This document shows, in pieces, positions 33,201 to 40,459 of a stretch of DNA of 64,000 nt. Source of the DNA: Betaproteobacteria bacterium (lineage in GTDB: Bacteria; Pseudomonadota; Gammaproteobacteria; Burkholderiales; SG8-39). The notes beneath the pieces are model-generated. The model was given only the letters and a program-made list of their open reading frames with translations, searched no databases and was not told the DNA's origin. The stretch covers positions 124,001 to 188,000 of the forward strand of contig JACPYS010000055.1 of the NCBI GenBank assembly GCA_016195915.1, written 5' to 3'. The stretch's first letter is position 1; the number at the start of each line of letters is the position of its first letter. The position numbers and the translations under genes were made by a program.

Positions 33201-33588
33201 AGGCTTTGAACAGCGGCGTCACCGGCAGCTTCGTCGTATACGGCGACAGTTCGTGCAACTGCGAATCCGCGTAGCTGAACGGAAACTGTTCGGCGTGCGG
33301 CTCGAGAAAGAAATCGAACGGGTTGATGACGGACATTTCCGCCACCAGGTCCACCTCGATGCGCAACTCGCGCGTGCGCTCGGGGAACACCAGCCGTGCG
33401 AGGTAATTCGATTGCGGGTCCTGCTGCCAGTTGATGAAGTGCTTCGCGGGGGCGACCTTCAGCGAATACGCCAGCACCGGCGTGCGCGCATGCGGCGCCG
33501 GGCGCAGCCGCACTACCTGCGGGCCGAGCAGGATCGGCCGGTCGTAGCGGTAGTGCGTGACGTGGTTGATGGCGACGTGGATGGACAA
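30271..33588 (-). CDS. transglutaminase-DUF2126 large protein
   Basis: Encodes 1105 residues. Residues 1-300 are a transglutaminase unit: beta domain, then Cys180 (ATGSCRDSGW), His229 (DLHAWCEVYL) and Asp245 (VGLDATSG), so the triad is complete. Residues about 330-1105 are DUF2126: LTQGGEPTFVSIDDMDGPEW, YGQGKWYPGEALPRWALG, VNIHPSSNWRELVENT, GTGGGNHVTLGA and LFSGTFIGPTSQAPR. These Gly/Asp/Asn-rich blocks resemble an ATP-dependent amidoligase-type active site. This two-domain protein is the largest member of the circularly permuted ATP-grasp/alpha-E clusters. It starts the distal end of the 30.3-38.4 kb same-strand block. Confidence 0.92.
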   Translation of the reverse strand: MSIHVAINHVTHYRYDRPILLGPQVVRLRPAPHARTPVLAYSLKVAPAKHFINWQQDPQSNYLARLVFPERTRELRIEVDLVAEMSVINPFDFFLEPHAEQFPFSYADSQLHELSPYTTKLPVTPLFKAYLAKVSPLSMPTNDFLVELNQRIQRDVRYVIRLEPGIQTPEETLGKATGSCRDSGWLMVQLMRHLGLAARFVSGYLIQLKADQKSLDGPSGTEVDFTDLHAWCEVYLPGAGWVGLDATSGLFAGEGHIPLACTPDPDSASPVSGVTEPCEVEFSHVMTVARVWEAPRVTKPYTDADWLAMQALGERVDVALLERDVRLTQGGEPTFVSIDDMDGPEWNIAALSPKKFELAETLMQRLKARFAPGGMLHYGQGKWYPGEALPRWALGIYWRADGKPVWRDPSLIAQDGKDYGYSAADARKFIEALAGHLGLHPAHAIPAYEDIWQVLHLEQSLPVNIDPRKADLKDPDERRRLARVLARGLGEPAGYVLPLKPVERRSSKSADEILSINAVVWGSSRWPLKREHLYLVAGDSPVGLRLPLSTLPWVVPKERERQSPVDPFEVRLQIDDPHSVKPVARGKIAKPKEQPKPREVVHTALCVEVRDGRLYVFLPPITRIEDYLALVAAIEKTAAQLQMPLRLEGYPPPRDPRVNLLAVTPDPGVIEVNIHPSSNWRELVENTQVLYEEARQSRLGTEKFMLDGRHTGTGGGNHVTLGATTASDSLWLRRPDLLKSLITYWQNHPALSYLFSGTFIGPTSQAPRVDEARDDKLYELGIAFEQIEKALPDAEESKRPWLVDRLLRNLLTDLTGNTHRAEFCIDKLYSPDGPAGRLGLVEFRAFEMPPHAQMSLCQMLLLRALVARFWAEPYRGKLVPWDTQLHDRWMLPHFVTEDIRDVAHDLRRAGFAFEERWFDPFVEFRFPRYGEFAAQGAHIELRAALEPWHVLGEEGAQGAMARYVDSSLERLQVKAIGFVGERFILTCNGRAVPLTPTGNAGECVAGVRYRAWAPPSALHPTIGVHAPLVFDLVDTWNHRSLGGCQYHVAHPGGRSHDTFPVNAFEAEGRRLARFVRMGHTPGRMEVRAEERNPSFPFTLDLRREG

Positions 33589-33600
33589 GGTTCCGGCCTT

Positions 33601-34422
33601 TCAATGCACGGGATCGGTGAGCAGTTCGTCGGTCCACACCTTGAAGCTCTCCAGCGTGTTCGGACCGAAGGTCGTGGCGATGGCGACATCGGAAGCGTCG
33701 CGGCCACGGGCGATCAGCACGCGGCCGATGCGCGGAATGTTGTTGCGCGCATCGAAGGTATGCCAGTTGCCGCCGAGGTAGACCTCGAACCATGCGGCGA
33801 AGTCCATCACTCCCCAGGGAGGCGGCGTGCCCATGTCGCCCAAGTAGCCGGTGCAGTAGCGCGCCGGGATGTTGAGGCAGCGGCACAGCGTGATCGCCAG
33901 ATGCGCGTAGTCGCGGCACACGCCCCCGCCGTCGTTGAACACCTGCCAGGCGGTCTTGGTGCGGTCGGCGTGCTCGTAGCCGAAGCTGACGTTGCCGTGC
34001 ACGAAATCGCAGACGGCCTCCACCCGTGCCCAGCCCGGCGCCGTGTTCGCGAACAGGTCCCAGGCAGCTTCGCCGAGGCGGTCGGTCTCGCAGTAACGGC
34101 TGCCCAGCAGAAACAGCAGCGTTTCCTCCGGCAGATCGTCGACGGCGTGCTGCTGCGCCTGTGGTACCGCAGGTTCAGGCAGGCCGCTGTCGTTGACCAG
34201 GCCGAACCCCGCAAGCCGGAACCGGCCTTGCGGCGCAACGATGCGGCTGCACCAGTTGCCGAAACTGTCGCGGTAGCCGCGGACCCGGATCGACGGCGAG
34301 GTGGTGAGGTAGTCCGGCCGGACCATATCGGGCGCCCGGCTGTAGTGGACGTTGAGCATCAGGATCATCGGGGTGGGCTGCGGAAGCGTGTATCTCATCT
34401 CGTAACCGAATCGTATCTGCAT
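33601..34422 (-). CDS. transglutaminase-like protein with His-to-Ala change
   Basis: Encodes 273 residues with a distinct N-terminal beta domain (RYTLPQPTPMILMLNVHYSR). The core keeps Cys169 (GGGVCRDYAH) and Asp224 (HTFDARNN), but the catalytic-His position of the usual HAW motif is Ala209 (MDFAAWFEVYL). Related proteins in this subfamily, as I recall them, often carry Ser or Ala at this place, so this may be a subfamily trait rather than decay. The protein may bind rather than cleave peptides, or use another base. The gene is 12 bp from the DUF2126 gene and follows the amidohydrolase gene. Confidence 0.88.
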   Translation of the reverse strand: MQIRFGYEMRYTLPQPTPMILMLNVHYSRAPDMVRPDYLTTSPSIRVRGYRDSFGNWCSRIVAPQGRFRLAGFGLVNDSGLPEPAVPQAQQHAVDDLPEETLLFLLGSRYCETDRLGEAAWDLFANTAPGWARVEAVCDFVHGNVSFGYEHADRTKTAWQVFNDGGGVCRDYAHLAITLCRCLNIPARYCTGYLGDMGTPPPWGVMDFAAWFEVYLGGNWHTFDARNNIPRIGRVLIARGRDASDVAIATTFGPNTLESFKVWTDELLTDPVH

Positions 34423-34436
34423 GGCGCGACCTCAAC

Positions 34437-35204
34437 TCAGTGCGACGGCAGTTTCGACAGCGCGATCTCGAGCAGCGGCGCGAGCCGCGTGGCCCAGGCT
34501 GCCTGCCCGCGTCCGTCGGCGATCAGGTCCTGCCTGATCTCGAGCCCGGTGTGCAGTATGCCGCGCCGCTCGCCGTGCACCGGAATGGCGTAGTCGGTCA
34601 GGTCGCTCGCCGCATAGGGCTGGTTGTCGCCGATGTTCAGTCCCGGTTCCGCACGCAACAATTCGAGCAGGACGCAGCCCAGCCGGCTGTCGCGGCCGTA
34701 GAGCAGGCCCGCGTGCCAGGGCCGCTCCAGCCCATGGTATACGGGTGTAAAGCTGTGCAGGGCAAGCAGCACCGCCGGCCGGCCTCGCACACGACGAGCG
34801 TCCAGTTCGGCGCGAATCCGGTTGTGATACGGATGAAACAGCGCGTTTGCGCGGGCTTCTGCCTCGCCGGCCGAAACAACACGGTTGCCAGGGATCTCGG
34901 TGTTCTCACTGCGCGCGACAATCGAATCGGCCGACCCTGGCGGGCGGTTGCAGTCGATCGCCAGGCGCGAGTAGTTCGTCATGATCAGGAACGCATCGAG
35001 CGCATCGGCGAGCCGCCGCGCCACGCCCGCCGCGCCGATGTCGCTTGCGATGTGGGTTTCGAGCGCTTGGTCGCTCAATCCGAGGCGGCCGAGCCGCGCC
35101 GGCAGGCGGCAGCTGGCGTGATCGCAGGTCAACAGGTAAGGCGAGCGGCCTTGCGCGTACTCGAGCGTAAACGGCGGCGGTTCGGTCGCATCGAGCCAGC
35201 TCAT
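34437..35204 (-). CDS. N-formylglutamate amidohydrolase-family protein
   Basis: Encodes 255 residues from MSWLDATEP; the ATG overlaps the stop of the upstream transglutaminase gene (ATGA). YLLTCDHASCRLP (metal His), HIASDIGAAGVARRLA, NYSRLAIDCNRPPGSADSI, NALFHPYHNRI, LLALHSFTPVYHG and GLEIRQDLI form the N-formylglutamate amidohydrolase (HutG2-like) pattern of zinc hydrolases. The family normally removes formyl from glutamate in histidine degradation, but no hut genes are near. Its coupling to transglutaminase and ATP-grasp genes suggests it hydrolyses a related N-acyl-glutamate or amide in this pathway. Confidence 0.88.
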   Translation of the reverse strand: MSWLDATEPPPFTLEYAQGRSPYLLTCDHASCRLPARLGRLGLSDQALETHIASDIGAAGVARRLADALDAFLIMTNYSRLAIDCNRPPGSADSIVARSENTEIPGNRVVSAGEAEARANALFHPYHNRIRAELDARRVRGRPAVLLALHSFTPVYHGLERPWHAGLLYGRDSRLGCVLLELLRAEPGLNIGDNQPYAASDLTDYAIPVHGERRGILHTGLEIRQDLIADGRGQAAWATRLAPLLEIALSKLPSH

Positions 35205-36007
35205 TGCGCGGCCGCAGCCAGCAGGCGCGCCTGGCTGGTCATGGTTTCCACGCCGCCGCCGACACGCACGCCGCGGATCGGGCAGGCGTCGAGATAATCC
35301 GCACCCATCGCCAACTTGACGTGGCCTTCGCCGATGGGCGCATTGCGCGCCAGGTCGAAGCTGCTCCAGCGGTTCTCGACCCAGGCTTCCACCCAGGCAT
35401 GGGTTGCGACACGCGCGGCGGACTTCGCACGCGTGCACAGGTAGCCCGAGACATAGCGCGCCGGAATACCGAGGTGGCGCGCACACGCGATGAACACGTG
35501 GGCCAGATCGGGTCCCGCGCCGGAGCGCGCGGCGAAGGCTTCCGAGGCGCCCGGCGAGATCGGCAGTTCATGCGCCTCGAACGGCATTTTGTCGTGGATC
35601 GCCGCGGCAAGCTCGCGCAGGCCCGCAAGCGAACCGGCATTGCCGCGGAACCCGTTGAGGAAAGTGGCGAGTTTTCCGTCGACTCGCGTCAGCGCGGTGG
35701 CGCGCATGAACAACAAGGGCGACAGAGGAGAACCGGTGAAATCCGAAGGCGCGTCCGCTGCCGGCGATGTTTCCACCACGCCCGAAGCGACGATGCGGAT
35801 TTCGGAGACGCTGGTATCGAGCGTGAGTACGTGCAGCACGTTGCCGTAGCCGTCGTGCGTGCGTACGGGAGTGTCGGGCGCGTCCAGCTTCCAGTTGAAC
35901 ACCGTCTGGCGCGCCGTGTCGCGCGGCATCAGCCGCAGGTACTGCGTCGAGGAACGCACCGGGGCATCGTAGAGATAGCGTGTCTCGTGGCTGATCTGCA
36001 GCTTCAT
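35201..36007 (-). CDS. transglutaminase-like protein lacking the catalytic Cys
   Basis: Encodes 268 residues from MKLQISHETRYLYD. The fold is the same as the paralogue at 22252: N-terminal beta domain, then a core with His203 (VATHAWVEAWV) and Asp218 (SSFDLARN). At the nucleophile, where the paralogue has GVCQDFAH, this protein reads GAGPDLAH, so Gly165 (codon GGA) replaces Cys. The rest of the helix (VFIACARHLGIPARYVSGYL) is well conserved, so the frame is under selection and not simply decaying. Cys175 is one turn later and could not easily substitute. It overlaps the alpha-E gene upstream (ATGA) and the amidohydrolase downstream. Confidence 0.88.
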   Translation of the reverse strand: MKLQISHETRYLYDAPVRSSTQYLRLMPRDTARQTVFNWKLDAPDTPVRTHDGYGNVLHVLTLDTSVSEIRIVASGVVETSPAADAPSDFTGSPLSPLLFMRATALTRVDGKLATFLNGFRGNAGSLAGLRELAAAIHDKMPFEAHELPISPGASEAFAARSGAGPDLAHVFIACARHLGIPARYVSGYLCTRAKSAARVATHAWVEAWVENRWSSFDLARNAPIGEGHVKLAMGADYLDACPIRGVRVGGGVETMTSQARLLAAAAQ

Positions 36008-36942
36008 ACGGTTCCCAGGTAGGAGCGCTGGATGCGGCTGCCCAGTTCGTCGATGTCTTCGAGGCACACGCTCAGGTACTCATGCAGCCCGCCGCGAAAG
36101 ATCTCACCGATGTCGGCATAGGTGAGCCGAACGTGCATTTCGTTGGCCAGTCGTTTGACGGTGTGGTCGCTCTGTCCTTCGATGCGGTCGAGCGCCTGAG
36201 TCAATTGTTCGAAGCAGGCCACGAGCGAGCGGGGCATGCGCCGCTCGAGGATCAGCATCTGCGCCACTTTGATCGGAAAAATCTGGTCGCGGTAGAGGGT
36301 ACGGTAGGTCTCGAAGGACGATACCGAGCGCAGCAGCGCCGCCCATTGGTAGTAATCCAGGGCGCCGCCGACGTCTTCGACCGAAGGCAGCAGGATGTGG
36401 TACTTCACGTCGAGAATGCGCGCAGTGTTGTCGGCCCGCTCGAGGAAGGTGCCGAGGCGCGAAAAATTGAACGCCTCGCCGCGCACGATGGTGCCGTAGG
36501 TGACGCCGCGAAACAGGTGGCTCCGGTCCTTCACCCAGTCGAAAAATTCGGTCGCGCCGGCGCCGGTGACCCGGTCGCGCTTGATCGCCCGCATCTCGAT
36601 CCAGGTGGCGTTCAGCGTCTCCCACATCTCGGAGGTGATCTGCCAGCGCGCCGCATGCGCGTTCTCGCGCGCCCATTTGAGGCAGGAATAGATCGACGAC
36701 GGGTTGTTTTCGTCGAGCGCGAGGAACTCGATCAAGGTCTTCGCGCTGAGCTGCTTGTGGCGCTCGAAGAAGGCTGCTTCACTTTCGGTGATGGAAAGCG
36801 GCGCGAGCAGGTTCTGCTCGCGCGTTTCCCTGGTGCCGAACAGGAGTACGTTGGAGGTCACGCCGAGGATGCGCGCCATGTTCTCCGCGCGCTCCATCTG
36901 GCGGCTCATCCAGAAGATCCTGTCGGCGACCCTAGAGAGCAT
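36004..36942 (-). CDS. alpha-E domain protein (DUF403)
   Basis: Encodes 312 residues, all helical. It starts MLSRVADRIFWMSRQMERAE, the alpha-E signature (L-S-x-x-A-x-x-x-Y/F-W-x-x-R-x-x-E-R-A-E), and contains FLERADNTARILDVKYH, a repeat of the same pattern, and later helices with R/H/E residues. Alpha-E domains always accompany circularly permuted ATP-grasp proteins, separately or fused (compare 23165). Their reaction is unknown; a role as an acceptor-binding or second catalytic domain has been proposed. The gene is 7 bp after the ATP-grasp gene and overlaps the next transglutaminase by 4 bp. Confidence 0.93.
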   Translation of the reverse strand: MLSRVADRIFWMSRQMERAENMARILGVTSNVLLFGTRETREQNLLAPLSITESEAAFFERHKQLSAKTLIEFLALDENNPSSIYSCLKWARENAHAARWQITSEMWETLNATWIEMRAIKRDRVTGAGATEFFDWVKDRSHLFRGVTYGTIVRGEAFNFSRLGTFLERADNTARILDVKYHILLPSVEDVGGALDYYQWAALLRSVSSFETYRTLYRDQIFPIKVAQMLILERRMPRSLVACFEQLTQALDRIEGQSDHTVKRLANEMHVRLTYADIGEIFRGGLHEYLSVCLEDIDELGSRIQRSYLGTV

Positions 36943-36949
36943 GGTCCGA

Positions 36950-38380
36950 TCAGTCCACCACCCAGGTATCCTTGGTGCCGCCGCCCTGCGACGAATTGAC
37001 CACCAGCGAACCCTCCGCGAGCGCGACGCGCGTCAGCCCCCCGGGGACCAGCTTGACGTCGCGCCCGGAAAGCACGAATGGACGCAGATCGATGTGGCGC
37101 GCGCCGATGCCACCATCGACGAAAGTCGGGCAGGACGACAGCGACAGCGTCGGCTGCGCGATGTAGTTCGCCGGGTTGGCCAGCAGCTTTGCGCGGAACT
37201 GCTCGATGTCCTTTTTCTTCGCCGCCGGACCGATCAGCATGCCGTAGCCGCCGGAGCCCTGCACTTCCTTCACCACCAGTTCGGGCAGCCGGTCGAGTAC
37301 CAGCTCGAGGTCTTCGCGACGCTTGCACTGCCAGGTCGGCACGCTGGCGAGAATCGGCTGCTCGCCGAGGTAGAAGCGGATCATCTCGGGCACGTACGGA
37401 TAGGTGGACTTGTCGTCGGCAACGCCCGTACCGATCGCGTTGGACAGCGCGACGTTGCCCGTGCGGTAAACCGACAGCAGCCCCGGCACGCCGAGCAGCG
37501 AGTCGGGGCGGAACGCCAGCGGATCGAGGAACGCGTCGTCCAGCCGCCGATAGACGACGTCGACGCGCTGCCGGCCTGCGGTGGTGCGCATGTAGAGGCG
37601 GGCGTCGCGCACGAACAGGTCCGCGCCCTCGACCAGTTCGACGCCCATCTGCTGCGCGAGGAAGGCATGCTCGAAGTAGGCGCTGTTGTGCGGGCCGGGT
37701 GTCAGCACCACCACGGTCGGCTCGCGCGTCGCGCGCGGCGAGATCGAGCGCAGTGTCTCGAGCAGCAATGCGGGGTAGTGCTCGACCGGCAGAACCGATT
37801 GCCTCGCAAACAGTTCCGGAAACAACCGCATCATCATGCGGCGGTTCTCCAGCATGTAGGACACACCGGACGGTGTGCGCAGGTTGTCCTCGAGCACGAC
37901 ATAGCGGCCGTCTCCGTCGCGTATCAGGTCGATCCCGGCAACGTGCGAGTACACCTGGTGCGGCAAGTCGAGACCGATCATCGCCACCTGGTAGGCTTCA
38001 TTGGCCAGTACCTGTTCGGCGGGGATCACGCCGGCCTTGAGAATCTCCTGGCCGTGGTAGATGTCGTGCAGAAACCGGTTCAGCGCATTGACGCGCTGCT
38101 TCAGACCGCGTTCGAGCATCTCCCATTCGGCCCGCGGGATAATGCGCGGAATGGTGTCGAACGGAATCAGGCGCTCTGCGCCCTGCTCGTCGCCATAGAC
38201 CGCGAAGGTGATGCCCACCCGGTGGAACAGCAGGTCGGCCTCGCGGCGCTTTTCCGCGACCCGCTCCGGCGGCATGCTCGCCAACCACTCGGCCAGCGGG
38301 GCGAAATGCTCGCGCACCGTGCCGTCGGGCAGGTACATTTCGTCGAACTGAGCATTGAGCATCGGTCGGGGCGAGGGCAT
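36950..38380 (-). CDS. circularly permuted ATP-grasp type 2 protein
   Basis: Encodes 476 residues; an alternative start at residue 7 (MLNAQFDEMY) is plausible. It contains the family blocks GITFAVYGDEQGAERLIP, VLEDNLRTPSGVSYMLENR, LTPGPHNSAYFEHAFLAQ, VYRRLDDAFLDPLAFRPDS, VVKEVQGSGGYGMLIGP and LSSCPTFVDGG, ending SSQGGGTKDTWVVD. It is the single-domain version of the N-terminal half of the 23165 fusion. It should activate a carboxylate with ATP and join it to an amine. First gene of a tightly packed same-strand block running to 30271, with gaps of at most 15 bp. Confidence 0.93.
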   Translation of the reverse strand: MPSPRPMLNAQFDEMYLPDGTVREHFAPLAEWLASMPPERVAEKRREADLLFHRVGITFAVYGDEQGAERLIPFDTIPRIIPRAEWEMLERGLKQRVNALNRFLHDIYHGQEILKAGVIPAEQVLANEAYQVAMIGLDLPHQVYSHVAGIDLIRDGDGRYVVLEDNLRTPSGVSYMLENRRMMMRLFPELFARQSVLPVEHYPALLLETLRSISPRATREPTVVVLTPGPHNSAYFEHAFLAQQMGVELVEGADLFVRDARLYMRTTAGRQRVDVVYRRLDDAFLDPLAFRPDSLLGVPGLLSVYRTGNVALSNAIGTGVADDKSTYPYVPEMIRFYLGEQPILASVPTWQCKRREDLELVLDRLPELVVKEVQGSGGYGMLIGPAAKKKDIEQFRAKLLANPANYIAQPTLSLSSCPTFVDGGIGARHIDLRPFVLSGRDVKLVPGGLTRVALAEGSLVVNSSQGGGTKDTWVVD

Positions 38381-38568
38381 GGAGCAGGATCATGGATCAC
38401 TAGCAACCGTTATGCCATGCCTTCGACGCTTTCGGCGTGAGGCGGGACGCGGTTCTTTCGCGCGCCGAATGCACCGGGACGGTGCTCGCGGGGGTGCCGA
38501 CGCCCGAGTACAGGCGCGACCGGGGGTGCCGTTGCGAAAGCGCATCCTTCCGGACACGGGGCCGCCGT

Positions 38569-38582
38569 TTGACCGGCATCAA
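38569..38582 (+). promoter_or_regulatory. FNR/ANR-like binding site
   Basis: TTGAC-CGGC-ATCAA differs from the FNR consensus TTGAT-N4-ATCAA at one base. Its centre is 72 bp before the ATG of the formate/nitrite channel gene, a distance fitting a class II activated promoter (-41.5) with a leader of about 30 nt. Anaerobic control is a known pattern for this transporter family. Confidence 0.5.
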
Positions 38583-38647
38583 CCGGCATTTGCCGGGGGC
38601 TGCGAGACTAGCTGTGAGATCGGCGCGACAGCCTACCCGGAGCACTT

Positions 38648-39547
38648 ATGGCTTACCTGCAGCTTGGCCTGGACGCGTATTCGCCCAGAGAAATCTCCGA
38701 AAAAATCCAGAGCGTGGGCGTTTCCAAGGCGCGACTTTCGTTCGTGCAGACCGCGATTCTCGGCGCCCTGGCGGGCGCCTTCATCGGACTGGGCGCGCTG
38801 TACTTCACGCTCGTCGCGAGCGACTCGGCGCTCGGCTTCGCCGCGACGCGGGTATTGGGAGGGCTCGTATTCTCGCTCGGACTGATCCTGGTTTCGGTTG
38901 CGGGGGCGGAACTCTTCACCGGAAACAACCTGATGGTCATGGCCTGGGCCGACGGCAAGATCACCGCCACGGAGGTGCTGCGCAACTGGACGGTGGTCTA
39001 CGTGGCGAACGCCGTCGGCGCCGTGGGACTCGCCGTGACGGTCTACCTCGCGCATCACGGCTCGATGAATGGCGGCGCGGTCGGCGCCGCCTACGTGAAG
39101 ATCGCGGCGGCCAAGATTGCATTGCCCTTCGGCGAGGCGTTCTTCAAAGGCGTGCTGTGCAACGTGCTGGTCTGCCTGGCGGTGTGGCTCGCCATGGCCG
39201 GTCACACCGTGGTGGACAAAATCGTCGCGATCGTGCTTCCAATCTCGGCGTTCGTCGCGGCGGGCTTCGAACACTGCGTCGCGAACATGTACTTCATCCC
39301 GCTCGGCCTGTTGCTCGCCGACAGCGTGGCGCTGCCCGCGACGGTCAACGTCGCCACTCTCGGTTGGGCAGGTCTCGCGTCCAACCTCGTCCCGGTAACA
39401 CTCGGCAACATCGTCGGAGGCAGCGGCATGGTGGCTCTGGTCTATTACATGGTTTACCGGCGGCCGGCATTGACCCAGCCCCGGACCGGGACGGAGCGTA
39501 CGCGCGCGACGGATTCGCCCGCCGCCGCGGAAGAGACCGCCGACTAG
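38648..39547 (+). CDS. formate/nitrite transporter (FNT) family channel
   Basis: Encodes 299 residues; GGAG stands 7 bp before the ATG. Six membrane helices with the FNT features: first-helix AILGALAGAFIGLGALYFT, loop GAELFTGNNLMVMAW, and GFEHCVANMYFIPLG carrying the conserved pore His. The last 30 residues are a polar tail. FocA/NirC pentamers pass formate, nitrite or hydrosulfide across the inner membrane. An FNR-like site lies upstream. Its stop codon and that of the convergent AraC gene share the palindrome CTAG. Confidence 0.92.
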   Translation: MAYLQLGLDAYSPREISEKIQSVGVSKARLSFVQTAILGALAGAFIGLGALYFTLVASDSALGFAATRVLGGLVFSLGLILVSVAGAELFTGNNLMVMAWADGKITATEVLRNWTVVYVANAVGAVGLAVTVYLAHHGSMNGGAVGAAYVKIAAAKIALPFGEAFFKGVLCNVLVCLAVWLAMAGHTVVDKIVAIVLPISAFVAAGFEHCVANMYFIPLGLLLADSVALPATVNVATLGWAGLASNLVPVTLGNIVGGSGMVALVYYMVYRRPALTQPRTGTERTRATDSPAAAEETAD

Positions 39548-40413
39548 TCGTCGGCCGGCGGCGGGTCGACCGCGCCGGCATGTGCGCTCGCGCGGCGGTA
39601 TTCCGAAGGCGCAATACCGACCTGGCTGAGGAAAAAGCGCGTGAAGTTGCTCTGGGCGGAAAACCCCAACTGTTCGGAAACGTCGCCGATCCTGGTACTC
39701 TCGCCCGAGAGCTTGGCGATCGCCGATTCGACGCACAGCAGGTCCAGGTAGCTGCGCGGCGGCAATCCCGTGGAGGCCTGGAAAAGGTCGTAGAACCTGG
39801 ATCGCGACAGGCCGACCTGCGCCGCCAGGTCGTCCATGTTGTGTTCCTTGTTCGGCTTTTCGCGCAGCAGCGCCAGCGCCTTGCGGATGCGGTGATCGGT
39901 GAAGCGCGAGCCGCGCCACAGCGGCGAAGACACGCGCTTGCTCGCAAGATAGCTGTCGATGATTGAAAGCATCAATTCCTGCAGCATGAATTCGAGCCGG
40001 TCGGCGGAAAGGAAACGGTCGTTGACGGCTTCGGTAACCAGCACGTCGGCGAGCCGGCGAATGCGCGGGGTGATCGGTTCATGCACAGAGCGGAAGGGTG
40101 CTGCCCGGCCGGCACTGAACAGCGCGGGAAACCGCTCACGCAGCCACGCATCGGAAAAATGGCAGGTGACAAATCGTGTCGGCGCGCCTTCCGCGCTGCG
40201 GTGAAATTCGAAGCGCTGTCGCGCGTTGACCAATACCACGTCGTTGCGTGTAAATGGTACCGGCTCGCCTGCGACCGCATAGCTTCCATCGGAGCCGCTT
40301 TGTTTGACCAGTACCAGATGCTCGGCGCAATCGAGCGGCGCAAGGGGACCGGACGCCTCGCTCAGAACCAGGCGTCCGAACTGCCCCTCGAACATCCGCA
40401 GGATCTTGACCAT
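39544..40413 (-). CDS. AraC-family transcriptional regulator
   Basis: Encodes 289 residues. Residues 1-150 are an AraC-N/cupin-like sensing domain (AGEPVPFTRNDVVLVNARQR). The C-terminal two helix-turn-helix units are at about 185-280: MDDLAAQVGLSRSRFYDLFQ and RIGDVSEQLGFSAQSNFTRFF, followed by G-x-x-P-x-x-Y-R (GIAPSEYRR). Ligand and targets are unknown. It is convergent with the formate/nitrite channel gene with a 4-bp overlap, and 46 bp downstream of the CoA-binding gene on the same strand. Confidence 0.92.
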   Translation of the reverse strand: MVKILRMFEGQFGRLVLSEASGPLAPLDCAEHLVLVKQSGSDGSYAVAGEPVPFTRNDVVLVNARQRFEFHRSAEGAPTRFVTCHFSDAWLRERFPALFSAGRAAPFRSVHEPITPRIRRLADVLVTEAVNDRFLSADRLEFMLQELMLSIIDSYLASKRVSSPLWRGSRFTDHRIRKALALLREKPNKEHNMDDLAAQVGLSRSRFYDLFQASTGLPPRSYLDLLCVESAIAKLSGESTRIGDVSEQLGFSAQSNFTRFFLSQVGIAPSEYRRASAHAGAVDPPPADD

Positions 40414-40459
40414 AAGTAAACCAAGGATAACCCGGGTTCGCCCGGTGCGCCAGCCAATC

